Below, piece by piece: positions 26,190-35,341 of a stretch of DNA of 64,000 nucleotides. Every line of letters begins with the position of its first letter. Positions within the stretch are counted from its first letter, which is position 1. The position numbers and the translations under genes are program-made. The notes beneath the pieces were generated by a model. It saw only the letters and a list, made by a program, of their open reading frames with translations, had not been told where the DNA came from and made no database searches. The DNA is from CAWIXB01 sp963839955 (lineage in GTDB: Bacteria > Actinomycetota > Actinomycetes > JACCUZ01): the NCBI GenBank assembly GCA_963839955.1, contig CAWIXB010000001.1:2108001-2172000 (forward strand), given 5' to 3'.

Positions 26190-26199
26190 CGCCGCTCGC

Positions 26200-27165
26200 T
26201 CAGCGGCTCTTGCGCACCTGGTCGTAGATCCAGGAGTAGGTCTGCTCCATGCCGGAACGCAGGCTGATGGACGGCTCCCAGCCGAAGTACGAGCGGAAGA
26301 GCTCGTTGTCGCTGTTGCGACCACGGACGCCCTGCGGTGCGCTCAGGTTGTACTTGCGCTCGAGCTTGACCCCGCCGATGTCCTCGGCGATGTCGACGAG
26401 CTGGTTGATCGTCACGAGCTCGGCCGAGCCAAGGTTGAGCGGCTCCGTCACGTCGCTGGCGGCGATCGTCTTCGTGCCGCGCACGCAGTCGTCGATGAAC
26501 ATGAAGCTGCGCGACTGGAGTCCGTCACCCCAGATCTCGATCGTCTTCTCACCGGTAAGCACGGAGGTTGCCACCTTGCGGCAGATGGCGGCGGGCGCCT
26601 TCTCACGTCCACCGTCCCAGGTGCCTTCGGGGCCGTAGACGTTGTGGTAGCGGGCGACGCGGGTCTGCAGGCCGTAGTCCTCGAGGAAGTGGCGGCACAT
26701 GCGCTCGGTGAACAGCTTCTCCCAGCCGTAGCCGTCCTCGGGCTGCGCGGGATAGGCGTCCGACTCCTTGAGTGCCGTGACGTTCGGGTCGGTCTGGCGG
26801 TCCGCGGCGTAGACGCACGCGGAGCTGCTGTAGAAGAAGCGCCCGACGCCGGCGTCTTTCGCGGCCTGGAGCATGTGCGTGCTGCCCAGCACACTCAACA
26901 TGCACAGCGCCTTGTTGTTCTCGATGAAGCCCATGCCGCCCATGTCGGCCGCCAGGTTGTAGACCTGGTCGGCGCCCTCGACGACCTCGTGAGCCGCCTC
27001 GAGCAGCGCGCAGTCGCGGACGAGGTTCTCAGCCGCGGAGTGGATCTGGTACCACTCGCCCATCGGCTTGACGTCGACCGCCCGGACCGAGTTGCCGTCG
27101 GCGATGAGACTCTTGACGAGGTGGCCGCCGATGAAACCCCCGGCACCGGTCACTGTTACGAGCAT
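26200..27165 (-). CDS. GDP-mannose 3,5-epimerase-like NAD-dependent epimerase
   Basis: 321 aa extended SDR from the ATG at 27165 (GGGGG upstream). The Rossmann loop is GAGGFIGGH. Features seen in plant GDP-mannose 3,5-epimerase recur: AADMGGMGFI, SSACVY (catalytic Cys), YGWEK (Tyr and Lys), GTWDGGREKAPAAICRK (the Lys-containing segment) and EGVRGRNSDN-like GVRGRNSDN near the end. That enzyme converts GDP-D-mannose to GDP-L-galactose or GDP-L-gulose. The strength of the match makes this activity likely, though related bacterial epimerases with other products exist. It would supply an unusual L-sugar to the surface polymer. Confidence 0.78.
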   Translation of the reverse strand: MLVTVTGAGGFIGGHLVKSLIADGNSVRAVDVKPMGEWYQIHSAAENLVRDCALLEAAHEVVEGADQVYNLAADMGGMGFIENNKALCMLSVLGSTHMLQAAKDAGVGRFFYSSSACVYAADRQTDPNVTALKESDAYPAQPEDGYGWEKLFTERMCRHFLEDYGLQTRVARYHNVYGPEGTWDGGREKAPAAICRKVATSVLTGEKTIEIWGDGLQSRSFMFIDDCVRGTKTIAASDVTEPLNLGSAELVTINQLVDIAEDIGGVKLERKYNLSAPQGVRGRNSDNELFRSYFGWEPSISLRSGMEQTYSWIYDQVRKSR

Positions 27166-27294
27166 GGAACTAACCCCCTGAGTGGAACGCTTGCCCACCG
27201 TGGGCATGCGAGTCTATCGAAGTAATGACCACGAAAGGGGCGATCGCGGAAGCGGATGTCCCGCGACGCCTCCCCCGTTGAGCGTGGCGGCGAG

Positions 27295-28818
27295 CTAGCT
27301 ACCGCTCATGAAGGACGAGAAGGTCCGCAGCAAGATCTTCGAGTCCAGCCAGAGCGACCAGTTCTCGATGTAGTAGTTGTCGAACCTGGCGCGCTCCTCG
27401 ATGGACGTATCGCCTCGCAGGCCGTTGATCTGCGCCCAGCCGGTCAGCCCGCACGGGACCCGATGGCGGGCGACGTAGTGCGGGAACAGCGCCTCGAACT
27501 GCTCGACGAAGTGCGGTCGCTCGGGTCGCGGGCCGACCAGGCTCATGTCACCGCGCATGATGTTCCAGAGCTGCGGCAGCTCGTCGAGCGACGACTTGCG
27601 CAGGAAGCGCCCGGTGCGGCTCAGCTTCTCGTGGTTGCCGATGTTCCATCGCGTCGCCGACTCCTCTTCGTCGGTCGGGCGAAGGGTCCGGAACTTGAGC
27701 AGCTCGAAGGATCGACCGTCCAGCCCGATGCGACGCTGCCGGAAGATGACGCCGGGCCCGTTCTCGAACCGCAGCTTGAGGGCGATCGCCGCCATCGGCG
27801 CAGCGAGCAGCAGCAGTGCCGTCGCCGCGAAGACGAGGTCGACGACCCGCTTGAACCGCCACCGCGCGGTGCGGTAGGCCATCCGCTGCAGGCGGACTAG
27901 GGGGATGCCCAGCAGGTCTTCCATCTGGTTGCCCAGGGAGGAGAGCTCGAAGAGACGTGGCACGAAGAAGATCTCGCAGTCGAGACGGTCACAGGTGCGC
28001 ACGATCTCGACGACGTCCGCCTCACGCGACTGGGTGAAAGCGATGATGACGTGCTCGACGCCCATGTCGCGGATCACCCGTGAGAGCGAGTTGACCCCAC
28101 CGACCACCGGAGCGGCCAGCTGGTCACCCGTCAGCATCGGGTTCGAGTCGAGGAAACCGACGGCACGCAAGCCGAACTCGGGGTGCTCGAGGGTCACCCG
28201 CGCGATCTGGGCGCCGACCTGCCCGGCCCCGATGATCAGGGTCGGGTGCGACACCAGACCGTCCCCGCGCATGGCGCGGATCGCGGCGTAGGAGACCGCC
28301 CGGAAGACCAGCAGCACCGCGAGCAGACCTGCGGTCACTCCGAGGCTGTGCTGGATGTCCAGGGTGTCGCCCCAGGCGCCGGCCAGGACGGAGCTCACCG
28401 CCGCTGCTGCGACGACCCGGCCACTGAGGCCCGGGAGGTCGGCGAGCAGCGAGAACGTGAGCCGCTTGCGATAGCCACCGGCCTGGGAGAACAGGCCGAC
28501 GGTCAGCGCCGCCCAGAGGATTCCGCTGGCGATGCCTCGCGAGGACGCCAGCGTGAGCACGACCGCGAAGGCCGCGACATCGGCACCGAGCAGGACCGTC
28601 GGCACGGCGAGTCGCCGTAGCCCCTGCCGAAGCCCCTCATGGGGCTCCTCGACGGATACGTCGAGGGGCACGTTCCGCTGTGCCGGGACAATGGTGGTCA
28701 CTCGCCTGATCCCGACACCGCGCAGCCGTCGCCGGCTGCGGTGTGTCGTCGATCGGTCGGTGGTCCCCCTTCGGGCGCTTCCGGCGCCGTCAACACCAAG
28801 CTCAATCGATTGAGTCAT
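27295..28818 (-). CDS. Polyprenyl-phosphate sugar-1-phosphate transferase (initiating enzyme)
   Basis: About 507 aa if started at the ATG at 28818. The true start is uncertain, as the AGGGGGA there touches the ATG, and GTG alternatives exist further in. Four to five N-terminal membrane spans are followed by a CoA-binding-like domain (LIIGAGQVGAQIA, about 190-300). A further span and the C-terminal bacterial sugar transferase domain follow (FKRVVDLVFA, RIGLDGRSFELLKFRT, SLVGPRPERPHFV, GLTGWAQINGLRG). Such WbaP/EpsE-like enzymes start repeat-unit assembly by placing sugar-1-phosphate on undecaprenyl phosphate. It lies 129 bp upstream of the epimerase on the same strand. Confidence 0.88.
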   Translation of the reverse strand: MTQSIELGVDGAGSARRGTTDRSTTHRSRRRLRGVGIRRVTTIVPAQRNVPLDVSVEEPHEGLRQGLRRLAVPTVLLGADVAAFAVVLTLASSRGIASGILWAALTVGLFSQAGGYRKRLTFSLLADLPGLSGRVVAAAAVSSVLAGAWGDTLDIQHSLGVTAGLLAVLLVFRAVSYAAIRAMRGDGLVSHPTLIIGAGQVGAQIARVTLEHPEFGLRAVGFLDSNPMLTGDQLAAPVVGGVNSLSRVIRDMGVEHVIIAFTQSREADVVEIVRTCDRLDCEIFFVPRLFELSSLGNQMEDLLGIPLVRLQRMAYRTARWRFKRVVDLVFAATALLLLAAPMAAIALKLRFENGPGVIFRQRRIGLDGRSFELLKFRTLRPTDEEESATRWNIGNHEKLSRTGRFLRKSSLDELPQLWNIMRGDMSLVGPRPERPHFVEQFEALFPHYVARHRVPCGLTGWAQINGLRGDTSIEERARFDNYYIENWSLWLDSKILLRTFSSFMSGS

Positions 28819-28977
28819 TCCCCCTGCTTTCGCATAGCGTTCGGTCGCGACCGCTATCCCCACCCGCGTCGAAGTAGAGACATCATGCCGCAGAACCAGG
28901 TCGCTCCGTTCGCTTGATCGCAAAAAACGCTGCGGATTACTGACGGTCACCCGTGCGCGCCGCACGAGCGCGCAGCG

Positions 28978-29406
28978 TCAGCAAATCGTAGCGGACAGTG
29001 ACGCTTCGCGGGTCTTCCCGGACATCGACACGCAAAACGGGGCGGAGAGCCGCTGGGTGCTCGGAATGCGACCCTTGGGCAGCCGGCAAACGACCTGGGC
29101 GTAGGACGCGTCCACCATCTCGACGAGCTCGCCTGCGGGCACCGCACCGGTGAGCTCGACCCGGTTCCAGTCGTAGCGGCCGATGGAGGCCGACACGCTG
29201 ATCACACCCGGGTAGCGCTCTCGCCATTGGCCGGCCTCGTCGGCGTTGGCGCCGCACTTGAGGCTGACCCCACCCGGCTCGGAGAGGCCGATGAAGGCGA
29301 ACGCCTTGCCTCCGACCTTGACGACCAGGTCGGCGTCGCCCCACGGGTAGGTCTCCTCGGCACCGGGCTTGGCGAGGCAGAACGCGATCAGCTCGTCGCG
29401 GGTCAC
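28978..29406 (-). CDS. MmcQ/YjbR family protein
   Basis: 142 aa, GTG start at 29406. The YjbR/MmcQ core is clear (FCLAKPGAEETYPWGD, then KVGGKAFAFIG, then VELTGAVPAGELVEMVDASYAQV). These small proteins have a double-wing DNA-binding-like fold, but their role is not established. The core normally ends near residue 115. The last 25 or so residues here are extra, with no homologous continuation in another frame, so a frameshift is not evident. It starts 7 bp after the VOC gene stop, in the same direction. Confidence 0.75.
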   Translation of the reverse strand: MTRDELIAFCLAKPGAEETYPWGDADLVVKVGGKAFAFIGLSEPGGVSLKCGANADEAGQWRERYPGVISVSASIGRYDWNRVELTGAVPAGELVEMVDASYAQVVCRLPKGRIPSTQRLSAPFCVSMSGKTREASLSATIC

Positions 29407-29413
29407 GCGCGGC

Positions 29414-29842
29414 TCACGAGACGCAGAACTCGTTGCCCTCGGGATCGGTCATGACGACCCAGTGCTCACCCATCTCGTCGAAGACCTTCGCCTCGCTGGC
29501 ACCCAGGGCGCTGAGCCTGGCCACCTCGTCGGTGACGCGGCTCCGTCGCTCCTCGGGCGCGACGCCCGCGCCCACCTGGATGTCGAGGTGCACGCGGTTC
29601 TTGACCGTCTTCGCCTCAGGCACGTTCTGGAAGTAGATGCGCGGCCGCGCACCCTCGGGGTCGATGATCGCCGAGCGGGACTCCCACAGCTCTTCGGGGA
29701 CGCCGATCTGCTTGAGGAAGTCCGGCCAGGTCTCGAACCCGTCGGGCGGCGGCTGGACGACGTAGCCCAACGCCGCGGCCCAGAACTCCGCCTGTGCCGG
29801 CGAGTCCGAGCAGTCGAGCACGATCTGCAGCTGGGTGGTCAT
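29414..29842 (-). CDS. VOC/glyoxalase-like family protein
   Basis: 142 aa. The vicinal-oxygen-chelate pattern of the glyoxalase_6 type is visible: the start LQIVLDCSDSPAQAEFWAAALGY, a middle HLDIQV, and the C-terminal VMTDPEGNEFCV. Such proteins include metal-dependent dioxygenases and resistance proteins, but many act on unknown substrates. It is 39 bp from the uvrB stop, on the same strand. Function not assignable. Confidence 0.8.
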   Translation of the reverse strand: MTTQLQIVLDCSDSPAQAEFWAAALGYVVQPPPDGFETWPDFLKQIGVPEELWESRSAIIDPEGARPRIYFQNVPEAKTVKNRVHLDIQVGAGVAPEERRSRVTDEVARLSALGASEAKVFDEMGEHWVVMTDPEGNEFCVS

Positions 29843-29881
29843 CGGTCGCCGTTCCTCCGTTGTTTCTCCAGGACACCGTGC

Positions 29882-31993
29882 CTACGACGCGCCGGCGGCC
29901 ATCATGCCGCGCAGCTCCTTCTTCAGATCGCCGATCTCGTCGCGCAGCCGGGCGGCCAGCTCGAACTGCAGCTCGCGCGCCGCCTGGTGCATCTGGTCGG
30001 TGAGGGCCTGGATCAGGTCAGCCAGCTCGGCAGAGGGCAGGTCGGCCAGGCTGGCCGCGCGGCCGCCTCTGTCGCCGCGCGACGACAGGCCGGGCACCGG
30101 CGCCTTGCCCCGCGACTGCTGGCGTCCGGTGCCACCGATCAGCTCCTGGGTGTCGGCGTCCTCGCGCGCCAGCAGCTCGGTGATGTCGCCGATGCGCTTG
30201 CGCAGCGGGGTGGGGTCGAGCCCGTGCTTCGTGTTGTAGGCGATCTGCTTGGCCCGCCGCCGGTTTGTCTCGTCGATGGCCTTCTCCATCGAGTCGGTCA
30301 CCGTGTCGGCGTACATGTGGACCTGGCCGGACACGTTGCGGGCCGCCCGGCCGATCGTCTGGATCAGCGACGTGCCCGAGCGCAGGAACCCTTCCTTGTC
30401 GGCGTCGATGATCGACACCAGCGACACCTCGGGCAGGTCGAGGCCCTCGCGCAGCAGGTTGATGCCGACCAGGACGTCGAAGACGCCCATCCGCAGCTCG
30501 CGGAGCAGCTCGACGCGGCGCAGGGTGTCGACCTCGGAGTGCAGGTAGCGGACCCGCACCCCGAGCTCGAGGAGGTAGTCGGTGAGGTCCTCGGCCATCT
30601 TCTTGGTCAGGGTCGTGACCAGCACCCGCTCGTTCTTGTCGGCGCGCAGCTTGATCTCGTTGATCAGGTCGTCGATCTGGCCCTTGGTCGGCTTGACCAC
30701 GACCTCGGGGTCGACCAGCCCGGTCGGCCGGATGATCTGCTCGACCGGGTCACCCTTGCCACGGGAGAGCTCGTAGGGCCCGGGCGTCGCCGAGAGGTAG
30801 ACGGTCTGTCCGACGCGCTCCAGGAACTCCTCCCACTTCAACGGCCGGTTGTCGATGGCACTCGGCAGCCGGAAGCCGTGGTCGACGAGCGTGCGCTTGC
30901 GGCTCATGTCGCCCTCGTACATCCCGCCGATCTGCGGGACGGTCACATGGGACTCGTCGATGACGAGAAGGAAGTCCTCGGGGAAGTAGTCGAGCAGGCA
31001 GTTGGGCGAGGATCCGGCGGCACGGCCGTCGATGTGGCGCGAGTAGTTCTCGATGCCCGAGCAGAACCCGACCTGGCGCATCATCTCGATGTCGTAGGTG
31101 GTGCGCATGCGCAGCCGCTGGGCCTCGAGCAGCTTGCCCTGCCGTTCCAGCTCGCCCAGCCGGTCGGCCAGCTCGAGCTCGATGCCGTTGATGGCCCTCT
31201 CCATGCGCTGCGGGCCGGCGACGTAGTGGGTAGCGGGGAAGACATAGAGCTGCTCGTCCTCGGTGACCACCTCGCCGGTGACCGGGTGCAGCGTCATCAG
31301 GCGCTCGATCTCGTCGCCGAACATCTCGATGCGCACGGCATGCTGCTCGTAGACCGGGAAGATCTCGATCGTGTCGCCGCGCACCCGGAAGGTGCCGCGG
31401 GTGAACGCCAGGTCGTTGCGGGTGTACTGGATCTCGACGAAGCGCCGCAGCAGCTGGTCGCGGTCGATCACGTCACCGACGCGCAGGCGCACCATGCGGT
31501 CGACGTACTCCTGCGGGGTGCCAAGGCCGTAGATGCAGGACACCGACGCGACCACGATCACGTCGCGACGGGTGAGCAGGCTGTTGGTCGCCGAGTGGCG
31601 CAGCCGCTCCACCTCGTCGTTGACCGACGAGTCCTTCTCGATGTAGGTGTCGCTCTGCGGGATGTAGGCCTCGGGCTGGTAGTAGTCGTAGTAGGAGACG
31701 AAGTACTCGACCGCGTTGTTGGGCATCAGCTCGCGGAACTCGGTGGCCAGCTGAGCCGCCAGGGTCTTGTTGGGCGCCATCACCAGGGTGGGGCGCTGCA
31801 GCCGCTCGATCAGCCACGCCGTGGTCGCCGACTTGCCGGTGCCGGTGGCACCCAGCAGGACGACATCGCGCTGGCCCTCGCGGATGCGCCGCTCGAGGTC
31901 GTCGATGGCGGTCGGCTGGTCGCCCGAGGGCTTGAAGTCGCTGACCACCTCGAAGGGGGCGACGCGACGCTCGAGATCGGTGGTAGGTCTCAC
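29882..31993 (-). CDS. uvrB: UvrABC excinuclease subunit B
   Basis: 703 aa, GTG start at 31993. UvrB is the helicase-like damage-verification subunit of nucleotide excision repair, working with UvrA and UvrC. Walker A GATGTGKS is at residues 48-55. The beta-hairpin segment YYDYYQPEAYIPQSDTYIEKD is intact, and helicase motifs V and VI (LREGLDLPEV, QTIGRAARN) follow. The C-terminal UVR motif (AARELQFELAARLRDEI) binds UvrC. Length is normal for actinobacteria. It is preceded by coaE, 57 bp away in the same direction. Confidence 0.97.
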   Translation of the reverse strand: MRPTTDLERRVAPFEVVSDFKPSGDQPTAIDDLERRIREGQRDVVLLGATGTGKSATTAWLIERLQRPTLVMAPNKTLAAQLATEFRELMPNNAVEYFVSYYDYYQPEAYIPQSDTYIEKDSSVNDEVERLRHSATNSLLTRRDVIVVASVSCIYGLGTPQEYVDRMVRLRVGDVIDRDQLLRRFVEIQYTRNDLAFTRGTFRVRGDTIEIFPVYEQHAVRIEMFGDEIERLMTLHPVTGEVVTEDEQLYVFPATHYVAGPQRMERAINGIELELADRLGELERQGKLLEAQRLRMRTTYDIEMMRQVGFCSGIENYSRHIDGRAAGSSPNCLLDYFPEDFLLVIDESHVTVPQIGGMYEGDMSRKRTLVDHGFRLPSAIDNRPLKWEEFLERVGQTVYLSATPGPYELSRGKGDPVEQIIRPTGLVDPEVVVKPTKGQIDDLINEIKLRADKNERVLVTTLTKKMAEDLTDYLLELGVRVRYLHSEVDTLRRVELLRELRMGVFDVLVGINLLREGLDLPEVSLVSIIDADKEGFLRSGTSLIQTIGRAARNVSGQVHMYADTVTDSMEKAIDETNRRRAKQIAYNTKHGLDPTPLRKRIGDITELLAREDADTQELIGGTGRQQSRGKAPVPGLSSRGDRGGRAASLADLPSAELADLIQALTDQMHQAARELQFELAARLRDEIGDLKKELRGMMAAGAS

Positions 31994-32050
31994 GCGGACA
32001 ACCGTACGTCGGAGGTCCGACAGGCCGGCGCCGCGCCAGGGCGACCGGGA

Positions 32051-32653
32051 CTATCCCCCCGACGCGCGCTCCCCTGCCAGCCGCCGCCAGAGCGCGGCCA
32101 CCGAGTCCGCGAGCTCCTCGCGTGAGCCGTCGTTGGGCACCAGGACATCGGCAACGGCGATGCGTGCCTCGCGGGAGGCCTGCGCCGCCATCCGAGCCCG
32201 GGCGTCCGTCTCGGGCAGCCCCCGCCGCACCAGCCGGTCGAGACGCGTGGCCGGCTCCGCGTCGACCACAACGACGATGTCGAATTCACCGGCCAGCTCG
32301 TTCTCGACGAGCAGCGGCACGTCGTAGACGACCACCGATCCCTCCGGCGCGGCGCGCATCATCTCGGCGCTGCGGACCGCGACGTACGGATGCACGATCG
32401 CCTCCAACGTGGCCCGCTGCGACGGGTCGGCGAAGATGGCCTTCCCGAGCCGTTCGCGGTCGAGGCTGCCGTCGGGCGCGAGCACCTCCTCGCCGAACGC
32501 CTCGACCACGCGGGCCAGTCCCGGCGTACCCGGCGCGAGCGCCTCGCGGGCCAGCACGTCGGCGTCGACGACGATCGCGCCGTGGGACTCGAGCAACCGC
32601 GCGACCTCGCTCTTCCCCGAGCCGATCCCGCCCGTGAGGCCGACCCTGGTCAC
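32051..32653 (-). CDS. coaE: Dephospho-CoA kinase
   Basis: 200 aa, last step of CoA synthesis (phosphorylates the 3'-OH of dephospho-CoA). P-loop GGIGSGKS at the N-terminus, the DADVLARE segment, IVHPYV and DVPLLVE are all present. The GTG start at 32653 gives the standard N-terminus (TRVGLTGG). The open frame extends far upstream only because it overlaps the preceding gene. The start overlaps that gene's stop (GTGA), so translation is coupled. Compact form without the C-terminal UPF0157 extension seen in some actinobacteria. Confidence 0.95.
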   Translation of the reverse strand: MTRVGLTGGIGSGKSEVARLLESHGAIVVDADVLAREALAPGTPGLARVVEAFGEEVLAPDGSLDRERLGKAIFADPSQRATLEAIVHPYVAVRSAEMMRAAPEGSVVVYDVPLLVENELAGEFDIVVVVDAEPATRLDRLVRRGLPETDARARMAAQASREARIAVADVLVPNDGSREELADSVAALWRRLAGERASGG

Positions 32654-33801
32654 AGGCGCACCGGAGCGCTGCCGACGGCCGAGGCCGCCTGGCGCGATGC
32701 CCACGCCGCGAGCGCCTCCAGGGGCCCGCGGCCCACGCTTGTTCGCCACGCCGTCGCGAGCAGCACGGCCGCGAAGACGTGCACGAGCCAGAGCGTCCGG
32801 GGGTTCTCGAACAGGAACGGACTGTCGTTGGCCACCGCAAGCACGTGCAGCGTGTAGAGCGAGAACGTCATGCTGCCGGCACAGGCCAGCGGAACCAGCG
32901 CCTTGCCGGCGAAGCGGGCAGCGAGCTGGCACAGCCCCAGCACGACCATCGAGGTCCCGATGGTGTGCAGCAGGTCGAGGGTCGTGCTGTGGTGCGGGCC
33001 GGAGGTCAGTAGCCAGGCCGGGTCGTTGGTGGGCGTGGTCCCGTAGACACCCCCGTCCAGCGCGTGGTCCACGTTCGGCACCGGGAAACCCGGCGGGAGC
33101 CGCAGCGACTCGCGGCCGCCGGCGGCGGCCAGCAGAGCGGCGGACAGCAGCTTGGCGCCCACCGCCAACAGCAGCCCGCCGACCGCGACGAAAGCGGAGG
33201 TCCGCACGGACGACAGACGCAGCCGGCCGAGCGCGAGACCCGCCAGCAGGTAGGCCATCCACGGGAAGGCGGGATAGGTGCCGGTCAGCACCAGCTCGGT
33301 GAGGAAGTCCGACCCACCCGGCTCGTCGACCTCGGTCGACAGGGCGGTGGCGTCACGGACGGCGTAGCTCACGATTGGGGCGAGCACCGCCCAGCCCAGG
33401 GCGAGCCCGGCGAGGACGGGGGCAGTCAGCCGGAGAAACGGCAGCGCCAGGACGAACAGCACGGCGTAGTAGGACAGGATCACCAGCGGCGGCGAGTCGA
33501 CCATCGCCAGCAGGACGCCGACGACGAACAGCACCAGGGCACGGGCCAGGATGCCGGCCCGCGCGGCCCGCAGGTCGCCGGCCGAGCGCCGCCGGTGGCC
33601 GCCCGTCGTCAGGGCGAGGCCCACCCCGGCGAGGACCGCGAAAAGCGCCGCGGCACGCCCGCTCGCCAGCGCGTGGGACGGATGCAGGGCGCCCGTCGAG
33701 CTGACCGGCGGGAAGATGTGCGTGGCCATCATCCCGAACAGGGCGAAGGCGCGGGCGACGTCGACGCCGACCAGCCGTCCACCGCTCTTGTAGGCCACCA
33801 C
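32650..33801 (-). CDS. Heparan-alpha-glucosaminide N-acetyltransferase-like membrane protein
   Basis: 383 aa, about ten membrane spans. The N-terminus RLVGVDVARAFALFGMMATH matches the membrane acyltransferase group (HGSNAT catalytic domain, DUF418-like) where the Asp and the His in the first span are conserved. The C-terminal part resembles DUF418 regions (GSMTFSLYTLHVL). It may acetylate a membrane or wall glycan using cytosolic acetyl-CoA. Translational coupling to coaE (4-base overlap) hints at acetyl-CoA dependence but is not proof. Confidence 0.75.
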   Translation of the reverse strand: MVAYKSGGRLVGVDVARAFALFGMMATHIFPPVSSTGALHPSHALASGRAAALFAVLAGVGLALTTGGHRRRSAGDLRAARAGILARALVLFVVGVLLAMVDSPPLVILSYYAVLFVLALPFLRLTAPVLAGLALGWAVLAPIVSYAVRDATALSTEVDEPGGSDFLTELVLTGTYPAFPWMAYLLAGLALGRLRLSSVRTSAFVAVGGLLLAVGAKLLSAALLAAAGGRESLRLPPGFPVPNVDHALDGGVYGTTPTNDPAWLLTSGPHHSTTLDLLHTIGTSMVVLGLCQLAARFAGKALVPLACAGSMTFSLYTLHVLAVANDSPFLFENPRTLWLVHVFAAVLLATAWRTSVGRGPLEALAAWASRQAASAVGSAPVRL

Positions 33802-33850
33802 GGGCGCAGCCTACGGGCGAGCGGGCGACGGACCGACCGGTCCGGGCGGG

Positions 33851-35341
33851 TCAGGAGTCGCCGGTGAGCTTCTCCCGCAGCGCCGCGAGGGCCTCGTCGG
33901 ACGCGAGCGTCCCGGAGTCGTCCTCGGTGTCCGAGGAGTACGTCGACGGCGCAGGACCGGGCTCGGCACCCGGCTCGGCGGTGGCCTCGACCTCGGACTG
34001 CTTGGCGTCCTCGATCTGCTTCATGTGAGCCTCGTAGCGGGTGCGCGCCACGGCGTACTGACGCTCCCAATCGGCCTGCTGCTCCTCGTGCCCCGGAAGC
34101 CACTCGTTGGTATCGGGGTCGAAGCCGTCGGGGTACTGGTAGTTGCCCGCCTCGTCGTAGGACGCGGCCATGCCGTAGAGCGTCGGGTCGAACGCGCTGT
34201 CGTCGCCGGCCGCCGGCGTGGCGCCCTCGTTGGCCTGCTTCAGGGACAGCGAGATGCGACGGCGCTCGAGGTCGATGTCGATGACCTTGACGAAGATGTC
34301 GTCGCCGACCTGCACGACCTGCTCCGGGATCTCCACGTGGCGCTCGGCCAGCTCGGAGATGTGCACCAGGCCCTCGATGCCCTCGTCGACCCGAACGAAC
34401 GCGCCGAACGGCACCAGCTTGGTGACCTTGCCCGGCACGACCTGGCCGATCTGGTGGGTGCGGGCGAACTGCTGCCAAGGGTCTTCCTGGGTTGCCTTGA
34501 GGGACAGCGAGACCCGCTCGCGGTCCATGTCGACGTCGAGCACCTCGACGGTGACCTCGTGGCCCACCTCGACGACCTCGGAGGGGTGGTCGATGTGCTT
34601 CCAGGACAGCTCGGAGACGTGCACCAGGCCGTCGACGCCGCCGAGGTCGACGAAAGCACCGAAGTTGACGATGCTCGAGACCACGCCGGAGCGGACCTGG
34701 CCCTTCTGCAGGGTCTGCAGGAACGTCGAGCGCACCTCGGACTGCGTCTGCTCGAGCCACGCCCGGCGGGACAGGACGACGTTGTTGCGGTTCTTGTCCA
34801 GCTCGATGATCTTGGCCTCGAGCTCCTTGCCGACGTACGGCTGGAGGTCGCGGACCCGGCGCATCTCCACCAGCGAGGCAGGGAGGAAGCCGCGCAGCCC
34901 GATGTCGAGGATGAGCCCGCCCTTGACGACCTCGATGACGCTGCCGGTGACGATGCCGTCCTCGTCCTTGATCTTCTCGATCGTGCCCCACGCGCGCTCG
35001 TACTGCGCCCGCTTCTTCGACAGGATCAGCCGGCCTTCCTTGTCCTCCTTCTGGAGGACCAGGGCCTCGACCTGCTCGCCGACGCTGACGACCTCGTGGG
35101 GGTCGACGTCGTGCTTGATCGACAGCTCACGGGAGGGGATGACTCCCTCGGTCTTGTAGCCGATGTCGAGCAGGACCTCGTCGCGGTCGACCTTGACGAT
35201 GACTCCCTCGACGATGTCACCGTCGTTGAAGTACTTGATCGTCTCGTCGATGGCGGCAAGGAAGTCCTCCTCGCTGCCGATGTCGTTCACGGCGACCTGA
35301 GGGGTCTGCGCGGGTGCTTCCTCGATGCTGCTTGCCGTCAT
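33851..35341 (-). CDS. rpsA: 30S ribosomal protein S1
   Basis: 496 aa with four S1 RNA-binding repeats (about residues 33-105, 120-190, 205-280 and 290-365), as usual for actinobacteria. Repeats 3 and 4 carry GGVDGLVHVSELSWKH and EGIEGLVHISELAERH; repeat 1 carries DIVEGVIVKVDRDEVLLDIG. An acidic low-complexity tail follows. It binds mRNA at initiation. A single gene with its own promoter region upstream (35342-35608), divergent from a methyltransferase. Confidence 0.96.
   Translation of the reverse strand: MTASSIEEAPAQTPQVAVNDIGSEEDFLAAIDETIKYFNDGDIVEGVIVKVDRDEVLLDIGYKTEGVIPSRELSIKHDVDPHEVVSVGEQVEALVLQKEDKEGRLILSKKRAQYERAWGTIEKIKDEDGIVTGSVIEVVKGGLILDIGLRGFLPASLVEMRRVRDLQPYVGKELEAKIIELDKNRNNVVLSRRAWLEQTQSEVRSTFLQTLQKGQVRSGVVSSIVNFGAFVDLGGVDGLVHVSELSWKHIDHPSEVVEVGHEVTVEVLDVDMDRERVSLSLKATQEDPWQQFARTHQIGQVVPGKVTKLVPFGAFVRVDEGIEGLVHISELAERHVEIPEQVVQVGDDIFVKVIDIDLERRRISLSLKQANEGATPAAGDDSAFDPTLYGMAASYDEAGNYQYPDGFDPDTNEWLPGHEEQQADWERQYAVARTRYEAHMKQIEDAKQSEVEATAEPGAEPGPAPSTYSSDTEDDSGTLASDEALAALREKLTGDS

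Noticed and set aside
28978..29060. Frameshift near the end of the YjbR-like gene
   Set aside because: The tail is longer than usual but no other frame continues the family sequence.
29369..32125. Long plus-strand open frame opposite uvrB, and similar long opposite-strand frames (e.g. 37525-40857, 24591-26267, 9715-12522)
   Set aside because: Arg/Gly/Val-rich translations with no domains; they are the expected shadow of GC-rich third codon positions in real genes on the other strand.
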